A stretch of DNA of 64,000 nucleotides from CAYRFE01 sp964423645 [NCBI: uncultured bacterium] (GCA_964423645.1 CAYRFE010000002.1:78086-142085); one strand, 5' to 3'; shown: positions 1-10,258, numbered from the stretch's first letter. Numbers and translations: made by a program. Notes: a model not told the origin generated them from the letters alone.

Positions 1-821
1 CAAATGGCTCGCTCACCGTCAATGAGAGAATAATTTTTCGTGCTCGGAGTATTATGATAGACATCCGCGATATCTTCCAGATGAACCGATTTCGTAATAG
101 GTATTTTTTTTAATTCCTCTATATTTTCCGACTTATTGATAATGCGGATATATTGCGTTGCATATCCGGTATCAATATCGCCAGCGGAATAATTGATATT
201 ATTCGATTGAAGCGTCTCAGTAAGAAGATTCTGGGATATGCGATATTGTTTCATCTTTCTTTCGCTGACCGACACGATTATTGAATTATCAGGCACGCCT
301 TCCACATTTACTTTACTGACACCGTTTACCGATAATATTTCACGTTCCAATATCTCCTTGATGTTTTTTACATCATTCCCGTTTTGACTGATAATACCGG
401 CATATAATATGGGAATATTACTGGTGTTTTCCTTCCAAATATAATAATTTTCAAAATCAGACGGCCAACGAGCTCGAGTTCGATCCAACCGATCACGAAC
501 TTCGATATACATCGCTTTCATGTCTGATTTTTGTTCAAACTCAAGCGAAATCCCTGCCCCGTCAAATGCTGCTCGAGCCCACATGCTTTTTAAATTCGGC
601 AATGTCGATAACGAATCCTCGGCAGGCATTAATATTTCACGCTCCACATCACGAGGTGTCGAGCCGTTATAGGGTAATTGTACCCACATATAATTGTTGG
701 ATGTTTGCGGTAAAAATTCGATCGGTATCCGTTTCATAGCGATAACACCGATTACAAACAATGCAAAAAAAAGCATTAATATGGTAACAGGACGACGAAG
801 AGATAATGATGCTAATTTCAT
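1..821 (-). CDS. RND efflux permease, second of a tandem pair (partial)
   Basis: This is the N-terminal part (about 273 residues) of a proton-driven RND efflux permease; the gene runs off the left edge of the window. The start MKLASLSLRRPVTI, one transmembrane helix at about residues 10-30, then a porter-domain segment (IPIEFLPQTS, STPRDVEREI, ISLEFEQKSDM) is the standard RND opening. The ATG overlaps the stop of the preceding permease gene as ATGA, which indicates translational coupling. With that gene and the adaptor further upstream it forms one leftward operon. Two adjacent, different permeases suggest a heteromeric pump of the MdtBC kind. The transported substrate cannot be read from the sequence. 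Confidence 0.9.
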   Translation of the reverse strand, partial: MKLASLSLRRPVTILMLFFALFVIGVIAMKRIPIEFLPQTSNNYMWVQLPYNGSTPRDVEREILMPAEDSLSTLPNLKSMWARAAFDGAGISLEFEQKSDMKAMYIEVRDRLDRTRARWPSDFENYYIWKENTSNIPILYAGIISQNGNDVKNIKEILEREILSVNGVSKVNVEGVPDNSIIVSVSERKMKQYRISQNLLTETLQSNNINYSAGDIDTGYATQYIRIINKSENIEELKKIPITKSVHLEDIADVYHNTPSTKNYSLIDGERAI

Positions 822-3800
822 CGGTCTTTCTCCATAATGCTATAAAGAACAGGAATAAATACAAGCGTAAGCAATGTCGAACTCAATAACCCGCCGATTA
901 TGGTCCATGCAAGCGGGGAGCGTAACTCACTGCCGTCTCCTCCGGTAAGAGCCATCGGCAAAAGCCCCAAAACCGTCGTAAGCGTTGTCATCAGAATCGG
1001 TCGAAAACGAGTATTCCCGGCTCGAATTAACGCATCATACACTCGGTAATGCTCTTTACGAATAAGATAATTGGTATAATCGATAAGAATGATACCATTA
1101 TTGACGACAATACCTGCAAGGACAATGACGCCTATCAATGAAATAATAGTGATCGTATTGCCGGTAAAAAAAAGCGCTGCGACGACACCGATCAGTGCAA
1201 AAGGGATAGCGAACAAGATGATGATCGGATGCTTAAATGATTCAAATTGAGATGCCATAACAACATAGACAAGAAATATTGCAAGCATAATGGCAAATTG
1301 CATACTTTTTGAAGATTTATTCATCTCAACAACTTGCCCTCCAACCTCGGCACGATATCCTTCAGGAAGCTGCAATTGATCCAATATTTTCTGAATATTA
1401 TTGGCGACCGCATTGAGTGATGCACCCGAGTAATTTGCGGTGATAAGCCCGACACGTTCTTGACCCTTACGTGAGATCATAGACGGACCATTTTTAATGG
1501 TCACATCTGCAATGGATCTCAACGGAATACGCTCTTGCCCGATTGGAATAAAAAATTCTTCAAGACGTTGATAATTCTGCAGATCTTCTCCGCGACCGAT
1601 AATACGAACGTCAATATCACGTCCGCTGAAAGAATACTTATTCTGCGTTATATCACCTTTGATCTCAAGTTCGAGCATTCGACTTATCTGTTGAACGGTA
1701 AGTCCGTACATCGCAAGTTTGTCACGATTAAACGTGAGGGATATTTCCGGTTTACCTTCTTGAAGTAAAACTTTAATATCTTTTAAAGCTTTAATGTGAG
1801 TAATTTGATCACGTATTTTATTTGATATTTCACGTAATTGCTCAACATCGGTTCCGTATACTTCGATTTGCAACGGCATTGATATATCAAAAATTTGCGG
1901 GAACTGAAGTTTATATTCAATACCGGGATAATGCGATAAAGCTTCGCGCGTGATCTCAATCGATCTGTTGATATTTTTGTAGGTGGTCAATCGTATAAAC
2001 ACTGTTGCACTGTCTGCATCGGTTTGTTTTCCGGTTGAATCTTCGCCGATTGTTGAATAAACCGTTGTTGCAATATTTTTTGATGTCAATTCATGTGCAA
2101 GATCATCAATGATGTCTGAAAGTCGTTCCTTACCCAAATCTTTTTCAGGGATCAAAATCGCGGTAAATTCCTGCCGTTTTACATCAGGAACCAATTCCAT
2201 TCCAAGCTGTGTGACCAATGCAAATGACACTATCAAGAGTGAAACGGCAATGATAACCGTCTGTTTGCGATGGGCCAGTGCTTTGACAAGTAATGTATTG
2301 TAATGTTCACGGGAGTAATCGATTAACCGAGCAAATGCGTCCGTTACTTTCGTAAGGATCCTTCCGATAAATGAGTGCGAAGATCGGGATGTACGATGAA
2401 ATATGTGTAAAAAGAATCCCAATACTCTATCATATATCCACAACGGTAATTTTCCGAGAAAATCAATACCGTTCTCGATACGGTAGATGCCTTTATTCGA
2501 TCGTGAATTATCATCTCCGGTATCTTCATTGACCATACGTGTACGTTCCGAACTCAACGCCGACATCATCGGATTGACCGTAAGTGCGACGACCAATGAT
2601 GCAAATAATGCTAATGAAACGGTGAAAGCTTGATCGGCAAACATTTTCCCCGCGACACCTTCAACAAAAACAATCGGTAAAAATACCGCGATGGTGGTTA
2701 AGGTTGATGCAGTGACTGCAGTTGATACGATCTTAGTCCCTTCGATTGATACCTTTACCATATCGATTCGACCGGTCTCGCTGAGATATCTTTTTTCGTT
2801 TTTTACTCGGTCAATGCTTTCAAGAACGACGATGGAGTTATCCACAAGCATACCCACTCCAAGTGCAAGCCCACCGATTGACATCAGATTAAGCGATATC
2901 CCCATCGAATACATCCCTACGAAAACCGCAATTATTGAAAGCGGTATTGCGAATGCAATAATTAATGTCGGTTTCATTTCTCTGAGAAATAAAAACAACA
3001 CGATGATAGCTAAAACTCCGCCCCATAATGCTGAACTGAAAACTTCCTGTATTGCAGAGTCAATAAAAATTGATTGATCATTCACAATATTATACGTAAA
3101 AAGTGAAGTATATTTCTTATCAAGTGAGGCTAATTTTTGCTTTATATCAGTTGCGACACGGACGGTGTTCGCACCTGATGCTTTGAAGAGTTCAACGACG
3201 ACCGCATCTTTTCCATTGATACGTACGATCTCATTTTGTTTCTCATCAGCAATAGATATGATCGCTATTTCTTTCAAACGTATCGGTATTTTGTTTCGAT
3301 AACCGAGAACAATATTCTCTATTTCATTCAGGGACGTAAATTTGCTCAATAACCGTACCAGATATTCTCCATTGACATCTTCTATCCGCCCCGCCGCAAA
3401 ACTCATATTATCAACATTCAATGCATTAAAAATATCCGTCACTGATAATTGCAACGCAGCCATTTTAAGAGTATCAAGTTTGATACGAAGATTTTTTCGG
3501 GTACTTCCTCGTACTTCGACTGAAGCGACACCCTTAAGTGTCAGTAGATCGTCCTTAATGTCCTCTTCGAGGACCGTACGAATTTGAGATTGCTCTTCTC
3601 GAGAGTCTTCTTCGCTCGCACTATCCTTTTTACTATAAAATGCTATTTTCATTATTGCTTCAAGATTCGGATTATATCTAAGTATTTGAGACTTCTCCGA
3701 TCCTTTCGGAAGCGTGATTTTATCAAGTATCTCTCGAACGCTGATGACCGTATCATCCATATCGGCATCCCAACCGAATTCGAGCATAATAATCGATAAC

Positions 3801-4060
3801 CCCGGTTGTGAATAGGAGGTAATGGTCTGTAAATTATTGACAATACCCACATTCTCTTCTATCGGACGTGTAATCAATTGCTCGATCTCTTCCGGTGCGA
3901 CCCCTTCCCAATCAGTTTTAATGGTCAAAGTGGGATATGAAATATCCGGCATGAGATCCATCGGAAGACGTGAATAACTCACGAAACCGAATACGATAAC
4001 CGTAAGAATACACATCCATGTAGTCACCGGTCGCTTTACGGCAATATCAATTATTTTCAT
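818..4060 (-). CDS. RND efflux permease (AcrB/MdtB-like), first of a tandem pair
   Basis: A full-length (1080 aa) inner-membrane RND transporter. TM1 lies at about residues 12-30, a porter loop follows, TM2-6 lie at about 340-500, a second periplasmic loop follows, and the terminal helix bundle is at about 895-1075. The TM4 relay region reads GMLVDNSIVVLE, so one of the two adjacent aspartates of AcrB is Asn here, as in many non-proteobacterial RND proteins. The ATG touches the stop of the adaptor gene (TAATG) and the stop overlaps the start of a second permease (ATGA), so three genes are coupled. A TolC-type outer-membrane partner is not in view and may lie beyond the left edge. Family assignment is firm; the substrate is unknown. 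Confidence 0.95.
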   Translation of the reverse strand: MKIIDIAVKRPVTTWMCILTVIVFGFVSYSRLPMDLMPDISYPTLTIKTDWEGVAPEEIEQLITRPIEENVGIVNNLQTITSYSQPGLSIIMLEFGWDADMDDTVISVREILDKITLPKGSEKSQILRYNPNLEAIMKIAFYSKKDSASEEDSREEQSQIRTVLEEDIKDDLLTLKGVASVEVRGSTRKNLRIKLDTLKMAALQLSVTDIFNALNVDNMSFAAGRIEDVNGEYLVRLLSKFTSLNEIENIVLGYRNKIPIRLKEIAIISIADEKQNEIVRINGKDAVVVELFKASGANTVRVATDIKQKLASLDKKYTSLFTYNIVNDQSIFIDSAIQEVFSSALWGGVLAIIVLFLFLREMKPTLIIAFAIPLSIIAVFVGMYSMGISLNLMSIGGLALGVGMLVDNSIVVLESIDRVKNEKRYLSETGRIDMVKVSIEGTKIVSTAVTASTLTTIAVFLPIVFVEGVAGKMFADQAFTVSLALFASLVVALTVNPMMSALSSERTRMVNEDTGDDNSRSNKGIYRIENGIDFLGKLPLWIYDRVLGFFLHIFHRTSRSSHSFIGRILTKVTDAFARLIDYSREHYNTLLVKALAHRKQTVIIAVSLLIVSFALVTQLGMELVPDVKRQEFTAILIPEKDLGKERLSDIIDDLAHELTSKNIATTVYSTIGEDSTGKQTDADSATVFIRLTTYKNINRSIEITREALSHYPGIEYKLQFPQIFDISMPLQIEVYGTDVEQLREISNKIRDQITHIKALKDIKVLLQEGKPEISLTFNRDKLAMYGLTVQQISRMLELEIKGDITQNKYSFSGRDIDVRIIGRGEDLQNYQRLEEFFIPIGQERIPLRSIADVTIKNGPSMISRKGQERVGLITANYSGASLNAVANNIQKILDQLQLPEGYRAEVGGQVVEMNKSSKSMQFAIMLAIFLVYVVMASQFESFKHPIIILFAIPFALIGVVAALFFTGNTITIISLIGVIVLAGIVVNNGIILIDYTNYLIRKEHYRVYDALIRAGNTRFRPILMTTLTTVLGLLPMALTGGDGSELRSPLAWTIIGGLLSSTLLTLVFIPVLYSIMEKDR

Positions 4061-5292
4061 TATTTTGCCTCGTCTTTTTTACTCTTTTCGTCAGGTTTCT
4101 TTTTTTGAGTTGTTTCGCTTGTTGAAGCTTCAGGTTTTTTTTCGGTCTGTGCGGTATCTTTTGGTGCGGTATCGGGAGTTTTCTCTGACATTGTTTGTTC
4201 AGGTGAACCCTTCAATGAATCTTTAGTATCCCCGTTCGGTTTTTTGTTTCCGCCCATGATTCGTACCGGTTGACCATCCTTCAGCATATTCTGACCTGTT
4301 ATGATAATTTTTTCTTCGGGAAGAATCCCTTTTTCAATTTCTATAAAGTTACCGTCCAAAATACCGGTCGTCACTTCTTTAAAAACAGCGATATCGTCTA
4401 TAACAACGTATACACCCTTTTTATTATCCACGGTGACAATTGCTTTCGCCGGTATTGCAATACAATTTTTTTTCTCACGTGTCACGATATTCATTTTTAC
4501 AAACATGCCGGGTATCATTGTTTTTGAACCTCTGACATGGACTTCAACATTAAATGTCCCGGTCGATTCATCAATGATCGGACTTATAGAATAAATAGAT
4601 CCGATTATAACCGATCCTTCGGACGGTGCAAATTCCACTCTGTTACCGATCTTTACAAACGAGAATTCTTTTTCGGGAAGATTGATCTCTGCTTTTAGTG
4701 TGGTGGTATCGACCACACGGAATAATTTTTGACCTGTCGCAACAAGTTCTTCAGATTCAACAAATTTTCTGCCGACAATTCCGCTGATCGGAGACAGCAC
4801 ACGCAGGTCACGCAATTTCTTTTCCTGAAGTTTAAAATCTGCCTCAACACTTTCATAATCAAGTCGTGTGTTGTCAAAATTTTCTGATGAAACCATATTA
4901 TTGGCAAACAATTCTTTCGTTCGCTCAAAATTATTTTTTGCTTTTTCGTAGTTTGATTTTGTGCGTTGAAAAATAAGAAGCATTTCTTCGTCATCCATTC
5001 GCGCCAGAGATTCGTTGGCATTGACCCAATCACCCTCTTTTTTAAAAATACGTTTTATTCTCTGATTATCGGGAGCAACGATATAGACATCGCGTAATGC
5101 TTTCAAAGGCACGCTATACGTGAGAAAGTTTTTCAGATCCATTGTTACCGGTGATTGTACTGATACCGGTTGTGCCATGCCGTCAACAGGCTTTTTGAAA
5201 TTAGGGTTATTCGGATTGTTTGTAGTTGTTTTTTTACACCCGAAAATGACCGTCATAATCACAAATCCAATAATTACCATTCTTTTTACCAT
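4060..5292 (-). CDS. RND periplasmic adaptor (membrane fusion protein), lipoprotein
   Basis: A 410-residue HlyD/AcrA-type adaptor that links an RND permease to an outer-membrane channel. A lipoprotein signal with lipobox VIFGC at about residues 15-19 anchors it to a membrane. Split lipoyl halves (YIVAPDNQRIKRIFKKEG and VLSPISGIVGR) flank an alpha-helical hairpin at about 95-165, followed by the beta-barrel region (EINLPEKEFSFVKIGNRVEF). The last 60 or so residues are a low-complexity tail rich in Lys, Glu, Pro and Thr, longer than usual for the family. It is the first gene of the operon, with a strong GAGGAGG ribosome site before the ATG, and the permease gene follows with a 1-bp overlap. Confidence 0.93.
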   Translation of the reverse strand: MVKRMVIIGFVIMTVIFGCKKTTTNNPNNPNFKKPVDGMAQPVSVQSPVTMDLKNFLTYSVPLKALRDVYIVAPDNQRIKRIFKKEGDWVNANESLARMDDEEMLLIFQRTKSNYEKAKNNFERTKELFANNMVSSENFDNTRLDYESVEADFKLQEKKLRDLRVLSPISGIVGRKFVESEELVATGQKLFRVVDTTTLKAEINLPEKEFSFVKIGNRVEFAPSEGSVIIGSIYSISPIIDESTGTFNVEVHVRGSKTMIPGMFVKMNIVTREKKNCIAIPAKAIVTVDNKKGVYVVIDDIAVFKEVTTGILDGNFIEIEKGILPEEKIIITGQNMLKDGQPVRIMGGNKKPNGDTKDSLKGSPEQTMSEKTPDTAPKDTAQTEKKPEASTSETTQKKKPDEKSKKDEAK

Positions 5293-5490
5293 AGTATTTT
5301 ACCCTCCTCATAGGTCTTCATATATATTACGCATACAAGACAATTCTGTTGCCGAAAATGTTTCATAGTTTCAGTTATCTTCAACTGCCGAAGTATACGG
5401 TAAGGTGCACAAAAATGCCATGATTTTTTGATATTGACCTGCGTGTATCTGTCGATTTTTTGTTTACAAGATCATTATTTCGTTTACACT

Positions 5491-6747
5491 ATGTGCATGA
5501 CCGCGCCATTAATAATTGTCACTATTGTGTTTATCGGTATTGCCGTACGAAAATTCGGATCGATCTCATTTGCTATCTGGCAAGTTATGACCATTGGTGC
5601 ACTTCTTATGTTGTTAACCGGATCTATTTCACCACTAAATGCATTTCATGCAATAAATTGGGATGTCATTCTCTTCCTCTTTTGTATGTTCGTGATCGGT
5701 GAAGCACTCCATTCAAGCGGGTATTTATTTGATATTTCTTATATGATTCTTAAACCTGTGAAGAATGGCAACACTTTTCTTTTCATGTTTATTGTCATCA
5801 CCGGATTTCTCTCAGCGATACTCATGAATGATACTATCGCGATCATCGGTACACATTTTGCACTCTATATTGCCGGAAAATATCACCTCCCGATAAAACC
5901 GCTTTTATTAACTCTTGCCTTTTCGGTTACTACCGGAAGCGTGTGCAGTCCTCTGGGTAATCCGCAAAATTTTATTATTGCCAATGCATTTGAAAATTCA
6001 AACCCATTTTCTCTCTTCGCGATGTATTTGCTTCTTCCGACAATACTATTGCTGATAGTGGTATATATCACGATCAAAATTCATTTTAAAAAAGATTTTT
6101 CCACACATCGCCCTCTTATTCTGCAATCGCGAGCCAATTCAAAAGATAATCAGCGATTGAAAGCATTGACCCAATCATCGTTGGCAGTTCTCGTTTTCGG
6201 AATTCTTTTGATGATAGGTACTTCCATACTAGGCTTCTCGTTGAGCATTTCTCCCGGCCTCATCGCACTTATAGCATGTGTGCCGATCATTTTGTTTGAT
6301 AAAAATCGAGGCATCTTACTCAAAAAAGTCGATTGGTTGACACTGGTATTTTTCGGTTCGATGTTTATCGTGATGCGCGCCGTATGGGATTGCGGCTTTT
6401 TTCAATCACTCATCGTCTCACAAAATCTGCATATGGATTCGATCTCGGTGGTCATAACCCTCAGTGTTACTATCAGCCAAATCATTTCAAATGTACCGTT
6501 CGTTGAACTCTATGTCCCGCTTTTGAAATCATTGAATGCACCGACGATAATCTATATGGCATTAGCTGCGGCCAGTACTCTCGCGGGGAATGCGTTGATA
6601 CTAGGAGCGGCAAGTAATGTGATCATTATTCAACAAGCGGAAAAACATCATGCGACACTTACATTCAAAGAGTTCGCACGTATCGGAATACCCTTAACGA
6701 TCGCACAGTTGATCATTTTACAGACATATTTTACTATTATCAGTTAG
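5491..6747 (+). CDS. SLC13/ArsB-type anion permease
   Basis: A polytopic inner-membrane carrier of the ion-transporter superfamily (CitMHS/SLC13/ArsB), 418 aa from the chosen start. Many hydrophobic helices and the two family signatures are visible: FLSAILMNDTIAIIGTH in the first half and SPLGNPQNFIIA after it, with the repeated counterpart ISQIISNVPFVELYVPLL and SNVIIIQQAEKH in the second half. Such carriers move dicarboxylates, arsenite or other anions; the substrate is not readable. The reading frame stays open upstream to a TTG at 5428, but ATG 5491 (or 5497) fits the usual N-terminus better. No strong ribosome site precedes any of them, so the start is uncertain. It is divergent from the RND operon. 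Confidence 0.82.
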   Translation: MCMTAPLIIVTIVFIGIAVRKFGSISFAIWQVMTIGALLMLLTGSISPLNAFHAINWDVILFLFCMFVIGEALHSSGYLFDISYMILKPVKNGNTFLFMFIVITGFLSAILMNDTIAIIGTHFALYIAGKYHLPIKPLLLTLAFSVTTGSVCSPLGNPQNFIIANAFENSNPFSLFAMYLLLPTILLLIVVYITIKIHFKKDFSTHRPLILQSRANSKDNQRLKALTQSSLAVLVFGILLMIGTSILGFSLSISPGLIALIACVPIILFDKNRGILLKKVDWLTLVFFGSMFIVMRAVWDCGFFQSLIVSQNLHMDSISVVITLSVTISQIISNVPFVELYVPLLKSLNAPTIIYMALAAASTLAGNALILGAASNVIIIQQAEKHHATLTFKEFARIGIPLTIAQLIILQTYFTIIS

Positions 6748-6802
6748 TCTTGATACGAATTCTGCAAAGGTCTAAATTTTAATTTCTCAGAGTTGATTGA
6801 AA

Positions 6803-6832
6803 TAAAAAAAGGCGCCTCTCAAGGCGCCCTTC
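6803..6832 (-). terminator. rho-independent terminator of the gcv operon
   Basis: A GGCGCC-TCTCAA-GGCGCC hairpin (6811-6828) is followed on the minus strand by a run of T (A-run 6804-6810 on the plus strand). It sits just after the gcvPB stop codon and between convergent genes, so it may also slow transcription from the permease side. Confidence 0.85.
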
Positions 6833-6853
6833 TTGTTTCGTAACGTATAACAA

Positions 6854-8290
6854 TTATTCTTTATACGCTAAATTCGGATTCTTTACCGCTCCTGATTCAT
6901 CCAAACGACGAACAGGCGTGGTGAGAGGTGCATCATGAAGAAGTTCTGATTTATACCGAGCTTCTTCGGATATTTTTTTCATTATCTCAACAAATTCGTC
7001 AAGCGTTTGTTTGCTTTCCGTCTCTGTCGGTTCGATCATCATAGCCTCATCAACGATCAACGGGAAATAGACCGTTGGCGCATGTACACCATAATCAAGC
7101 ATACGTTTTGCAATATCAAGTGTTTTAACACCGTTCTTTTTATAACGTGCGCCTGATAATACGAACTCATGCTTGCATACACGCTTATACGGCAAATCGT
7201 AATCTTTTTGCAAGAGTTTCATAAGATAATTAGCATTTAAGCATGCAAGACGGGACACATTTCGCAGACCTTTCGTGCCAAGCATTTTGACATAGGTATA
7301 CGCACGAACGACAATACCGAAATTGCCGAAAAATCCGTGCACTTTGCCGATGGTATGAGTAAGCTCATAATTCATACGGTATGTTCTTCCCTGCTTTGCC
7401 ACTACAGGAACAGGTAAATATTCAAACAGATGTGCTTTGACACCTACCGGTCCCGAACCGGGACCTCCGCCCCCGTGAGGAGTGGAAAATGTTTTGTGAA
7501 GATTCAGATGGACAATATCAAATCCCATATCTCCGGGACGAGATATACCCATCGTCGCATTAAGATTCGCGCCGTCATAATACAATAATCCGCCTTTTCC
7601 GTGTACAATTGCTGCAATTTTGAGAATATTTTTATCAAATAACCCCAATGTATTCGGATTAGTAAGCATCAAACCTGCAACATCTTCAGTCATCGCTTCT
7701 TCAAGCTTGGTAAGATCAACACAACCGTGTTTATCTGAGGGGATAATAATTATATCAAAACCTGCCATGGCGGCTGTCGCTGGATTTGTACCGTGAGACG
7801 AATCAGGGACAATGATTTTTGTTCGTTTTTCACCTTTCACATCGAAATATTTACGAATAATTTTTATACCGACCATTTCGCCATGTGCTCCAGCAGCCGG
7901 TTGAAAGGTAAAATAATCCATACCGGTAACGACCTTGAGTTCTTTTTCAAAATCAAAAAGTAATTCAAGTATACCTTGCATATCTGCGTCTGCAGAATAT
8001 GGATGAACATCTGCAAATCCTTCAAGTGCGGCGGTCTTTTCATTTATTTTCGGATTATATTTCATCGTACATGACCCTAACGGGTACATACCTTTATCAA
8101 CATGATAATTCATATTTGACAAACGAACATAATGACGCATCACGTCCGACTCAGAAACTTCGGGTAATGCGGGGGCATGTGATGCAACATAAGGAACAAG
8201 ATTTTTATCAATAGAGGTTTCAACATCACATACGGGCAACGTGTATCCTTTACGGCCCGGTACACTTAATTCAAAAAGTAATTTTTCCAT
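6854..8290 (-). CDS. gcvPB: glycine dehydrogenase (decarboxylating) subunit 2
   Basis: The PLP-carrying half of the two-subunit P-protein of the glycine cleavage system, which decarboxylates glycine and passes the aminomethyl group to lipoylated GcvH. The PLP lysine motif is LNLHKTFSTPHGGGGPG, and upstream motifs include FQPAAGAHGE and PDSSHGTNPATAAMAGF. The length (478 aa) is normal. I place the start at ATG 8290 (MEKLLFELS), preceded by GAGG at good spacing; the frame opens 15 bases earlier at a GTG inside the gcvPA stop, which is less likely. It follows gcvPA and gcvH in one operon. No gcvT or lipoamide dehydrogenase gene is in the window. Confidence 0.96.
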   Translation of the reverse strand: MEKLLFELSVPGRKGYTLPVCDVETSIDKNLVPYVASHAPALPEVSESDVMRHYVRLSNMNYHVDKGMYPLGSCTMKYNPKINEKTAALEGFADVHPYSADADMQGILELLFDFEKELKVVTGMDYFTFQPAAGAHGEMVGIKIIRKYFDVKGEKRTKIIVPDSSHGTNPATAAMAGFDIIIIPSDKHGCVDLTKLEEAMTEDVAGLMLTNPNTLGLFDKNILKIAAIVHGKGGLLYYDGANLNATMGISRPGDMGFDIVHLNLHKTFSTPHGGGGPGSGPVGVKAHLFEYLPVPVVAKQGRTYRMNYELTHTIGKVHGFFGNFGIVVRAYTYVKMLGTKGLRNVSRLACLNANYLMKLLQKDYDLPYKRVCKHEFVLSGARYKKNGVKTLDIAKRMLDYGVHAPTVYFPLIVDEAMMIEPTETESKQTLDEFVEIMKKISEEARYKSELLHDAPLTTPVRRLDESGAVKNPNLAYKE

Positions 8291-8301
8291 ACCGATCCGC
8301 C

Positions 8302-9648
8302 TCACTTTCTCACGATAGACGCAATTTCAGCCGCAAACGTATCCATCTCTTTCTTGGTACGTTTCTCGGTAACTGCGATAAGAAGTTCATTCTTTTTCGA
8401 CGGATACGTGTGATCCAGTTGAATACCCGCGAGATAGCCGCGTTTTTTTAATGTCCACTTCAATGCCGCAATATCAGTATTGATCGTGACTGCAAATTCA
8501 TTAAAAAATGGTTTCCCGGGATATGCAGCAGCGATACCTTTTATTTTCAATAATTCATTGAACAAATAGGCAGCTTTTTTATGCGACTGTTCAGCCACTT
8601 CTCGTAGCCCCTGTTTTCCCATGATCGCCATGTAAACAGCGGCTACCAATGTCATGATGCCCTGATTCGAGCAAATGTTTGAGGTAGCTTTTTCGCGGCG
8701 AATATGTTGTTCGCGTGTTTGAAATGTCATAACAAAGCCGCGTTTGCCGTCCAGATCTTTTGTCATACCGATTATTCGTCCGGGCGCATTACGAATAAGC
8801 TCCTGTTTAAAAGTAAAGTATCCTAAATAAGGTCCTCCGAAAGACAGGGGTAAACCCAATTGTTGTCCTTCGCCAACGACGATATCTGCCCCGCAATCGC
8901 CGGGTCTCTTAAGCATCGCCAATGCAATAGGATCGGCCATCACAACAAATAAGGTTTTTGGGTCGGTGATTGCCTGTTTGATCGCTGAAAGATTTTCCAC
9001 TACACCGAGGGCATTCGGATACTGTACAATAACACAGGCAATATCCGTTCCGGTATTATTTTTCACGGCATCAAGCGAGGTCATGCCGTCTTTTTCATCA
9101 GCAAAGACGATATCAACACCTGAACCGTATAAATAGGTCTCAACAACTCTGAGCCAGTAAGGATTAACGGTGCGAGAGACCAACACTTTTGATCGTTTTG
9201 TATGTGCAGCACTCATCAATGCCGCTTCTGCTAAAGCAGAGGCACCATCATACATGGAGGCATTGGCAACATCCATACCGGTAAGACGGGTAAGCATGGT
9301 CTGATATTCGTAGATATGTTGCAGTGTGCCTTGGCTCACCTCAGGTTGATACGGAGTATATGCAGTATAAAATTCCGGACGAGAAAGAATGTTTGAGATA
9401 ATTGCCGGAATATAGTGGTCGTATGCTCCCCCACCCATAAAGCACACATAATCATCAATGGTCTTGTTTTTGCGTGAAAGATTTTTTAAATATTTCATAA
9501 CTTCGAGTTCAGACATGCCGTCAGTAAGGAGTCGTTCCTTTTTGAAACGGGCTTTTGAAGGAATATCCTTAAAAAGCTCATCTACCGACGAAATGCCGAT
9601 AGTCTCAAGCATGGACTTGATATCTGCATCGGTATGCGGTGTATACAT
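8302..9648 (-). CDS. gcvPA: glycine dehydrogenase (decarboxylating) subunit 1
   Basis: The non-PLP-binding partner of the split glycine decarboxylase (448 aa, normal size). The N-terminus MYTPHTDADIKSMLETIG and the segments FMGGGAYDHYIPAIISNIL, YTPYQPEVSQGTLQ, YDGASALAEAALMS and SFGGPYLGYFTFK are typical. It lies 18 bp downstream of gcvH and 11 bp upstream of the gcvPB start, so all three are probably made from one mRNA. Split P-proteins are common in anaerobes and thermophiles, whereas many aerobes carry a single fused protein. Confidence 0.96.
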   Translation of the reverse strand: MYTPHTDADIKSMLETIGISSVDELFKDIPSKARFKKERLLTDGMSELEVMKYLKNLSRKNKTIDDYVCFMGGGAYDHYIPAIISNILSRPEFYTAYTPYQPEVSQGTLQHIYEYQTMLTRLTGMDVANASMYDGASALAEAALMSAAHTKRSKVLVSRTVNPYWLRVVETYLYGSGVDIVFADEKDGMTSLDAVKNNTGTDIACVIVQYPNALGVVENLSAIKQAITDPKTLFVVMADPIALAMLKRPGDCGADIVVGEGQQLGLPLSFGGPYLGYFTFKQELIRNAPGRIIGMTKDLDGKRGFVMTFQTREQHIRREKATSNICSNQGIMTLVAAVYMAIMGKQGLREVAEQSHKKAAYLFNELLKIKGIAAAYPGKPFFNEFAVTINTDIAALKWTLKKRGYLAGIQLDHTYPSKKNELLIAVTEKRTKKEMDTFAAEIASIVRK

Positions 9649-9666
9649 GCTATGCGCCTACTTCAC

Positions 9667-10041
9667 TCAGTCGAGATTTTTTTCGTAGTCTTCTGACGAC
9701 ATTAATGAATCATACTCAGCAGGATTGGTCATCTCAATCTCAAGAATCCATCCGCCGTTATAACATTCTGTATTGATAAGAGCAGGATCATCTTCCAAAG
9801 CTTCATTAACCGCGACAATTTTTCCGCTGACCGGAGCAAGAACATGCGCGACTGCCTTAACTGATTCGACTTCAAGAGCTTCATCGCCTTTTTTTACATC
9901 TGAACCAACTTCGGGAAGGTCGACATAGACGATATCCCCGAGTTCTTTCTGTGCATGATCGGTAACACCAACTTTTACGGTTTTTCCACTTTTTTTCGCC
10001 CACTCATGAGATTCGGTAAATTTGCAATCAGTCGGGATCAT
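9667..10041 (-). CDS. gcvH: glycine cleavage system H protein
   Basis: The lipoyl carrier protein of the glycine cleavage system (124 aa from the chosen start). The lipoylated lysine lies in the motif ESVKA at about residue 62; FTESHEWAKKSG and VTDHAQKELGDIVYVDLPEVG are standard GcvH segments. The frame extends further upstream, but ATG 10041 (MIPTDCKFTESHEW) has a GGAG ribosome site 7-8 bases before it and gives the usual protein. It is the first gene of gcvH-gcvPA-gcvPB. I looked at the 5' region (10042-10258) for a glycine riboswitch and did not recognise one. Confidence 0.96.
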   Translation of the reverse strand: MIPTDCKFTESHEWAKKSGKTVKVGVTDHAQKELGDIVYVDLPEVGSDVKKGDEALEVESVKAVAHVLAPVSGKIVAVNEALEDDPALINTECYNGGWILEIEMTNPAEYDSLMSSEDYEKNLD

Positions 10042-10258
10042 AAAACCACTCCTTTCATACTCTATACATAACATCTGCCCTTTTACTTACGCCATGATTG
10101 GAGTATATGAATGAAATCCTTTTTGTCAATTCAATAGTGCAGACATTTTTAAAAAATATAGCCTTAAACTATACGCTCTCAATTGATAATACGTTGATAA
10201 TAAACGTAAGAACTCAAGTATTTCAGCAGATAAAAAAAGGATTCGATGGGTCAAAAGA

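Noticed and set aside
2691-3077. 128-codon frame on the plus strand
   Set aside because: It is antisense to the conserved membrane region of the RND permease and has no protein-like character.
5428-5490. TTG start for the SLC13-type carrier
   Set aside because: It would add 21 residues without a family counterpart, and the TTG has no ribosome site; ATG 5491 is simpler, though not proven.
10042-10258. Glycine riboswitch before gcvH
   Set aside because: I could not find the conserved paired cores of that class in this stretch on the minus strand.
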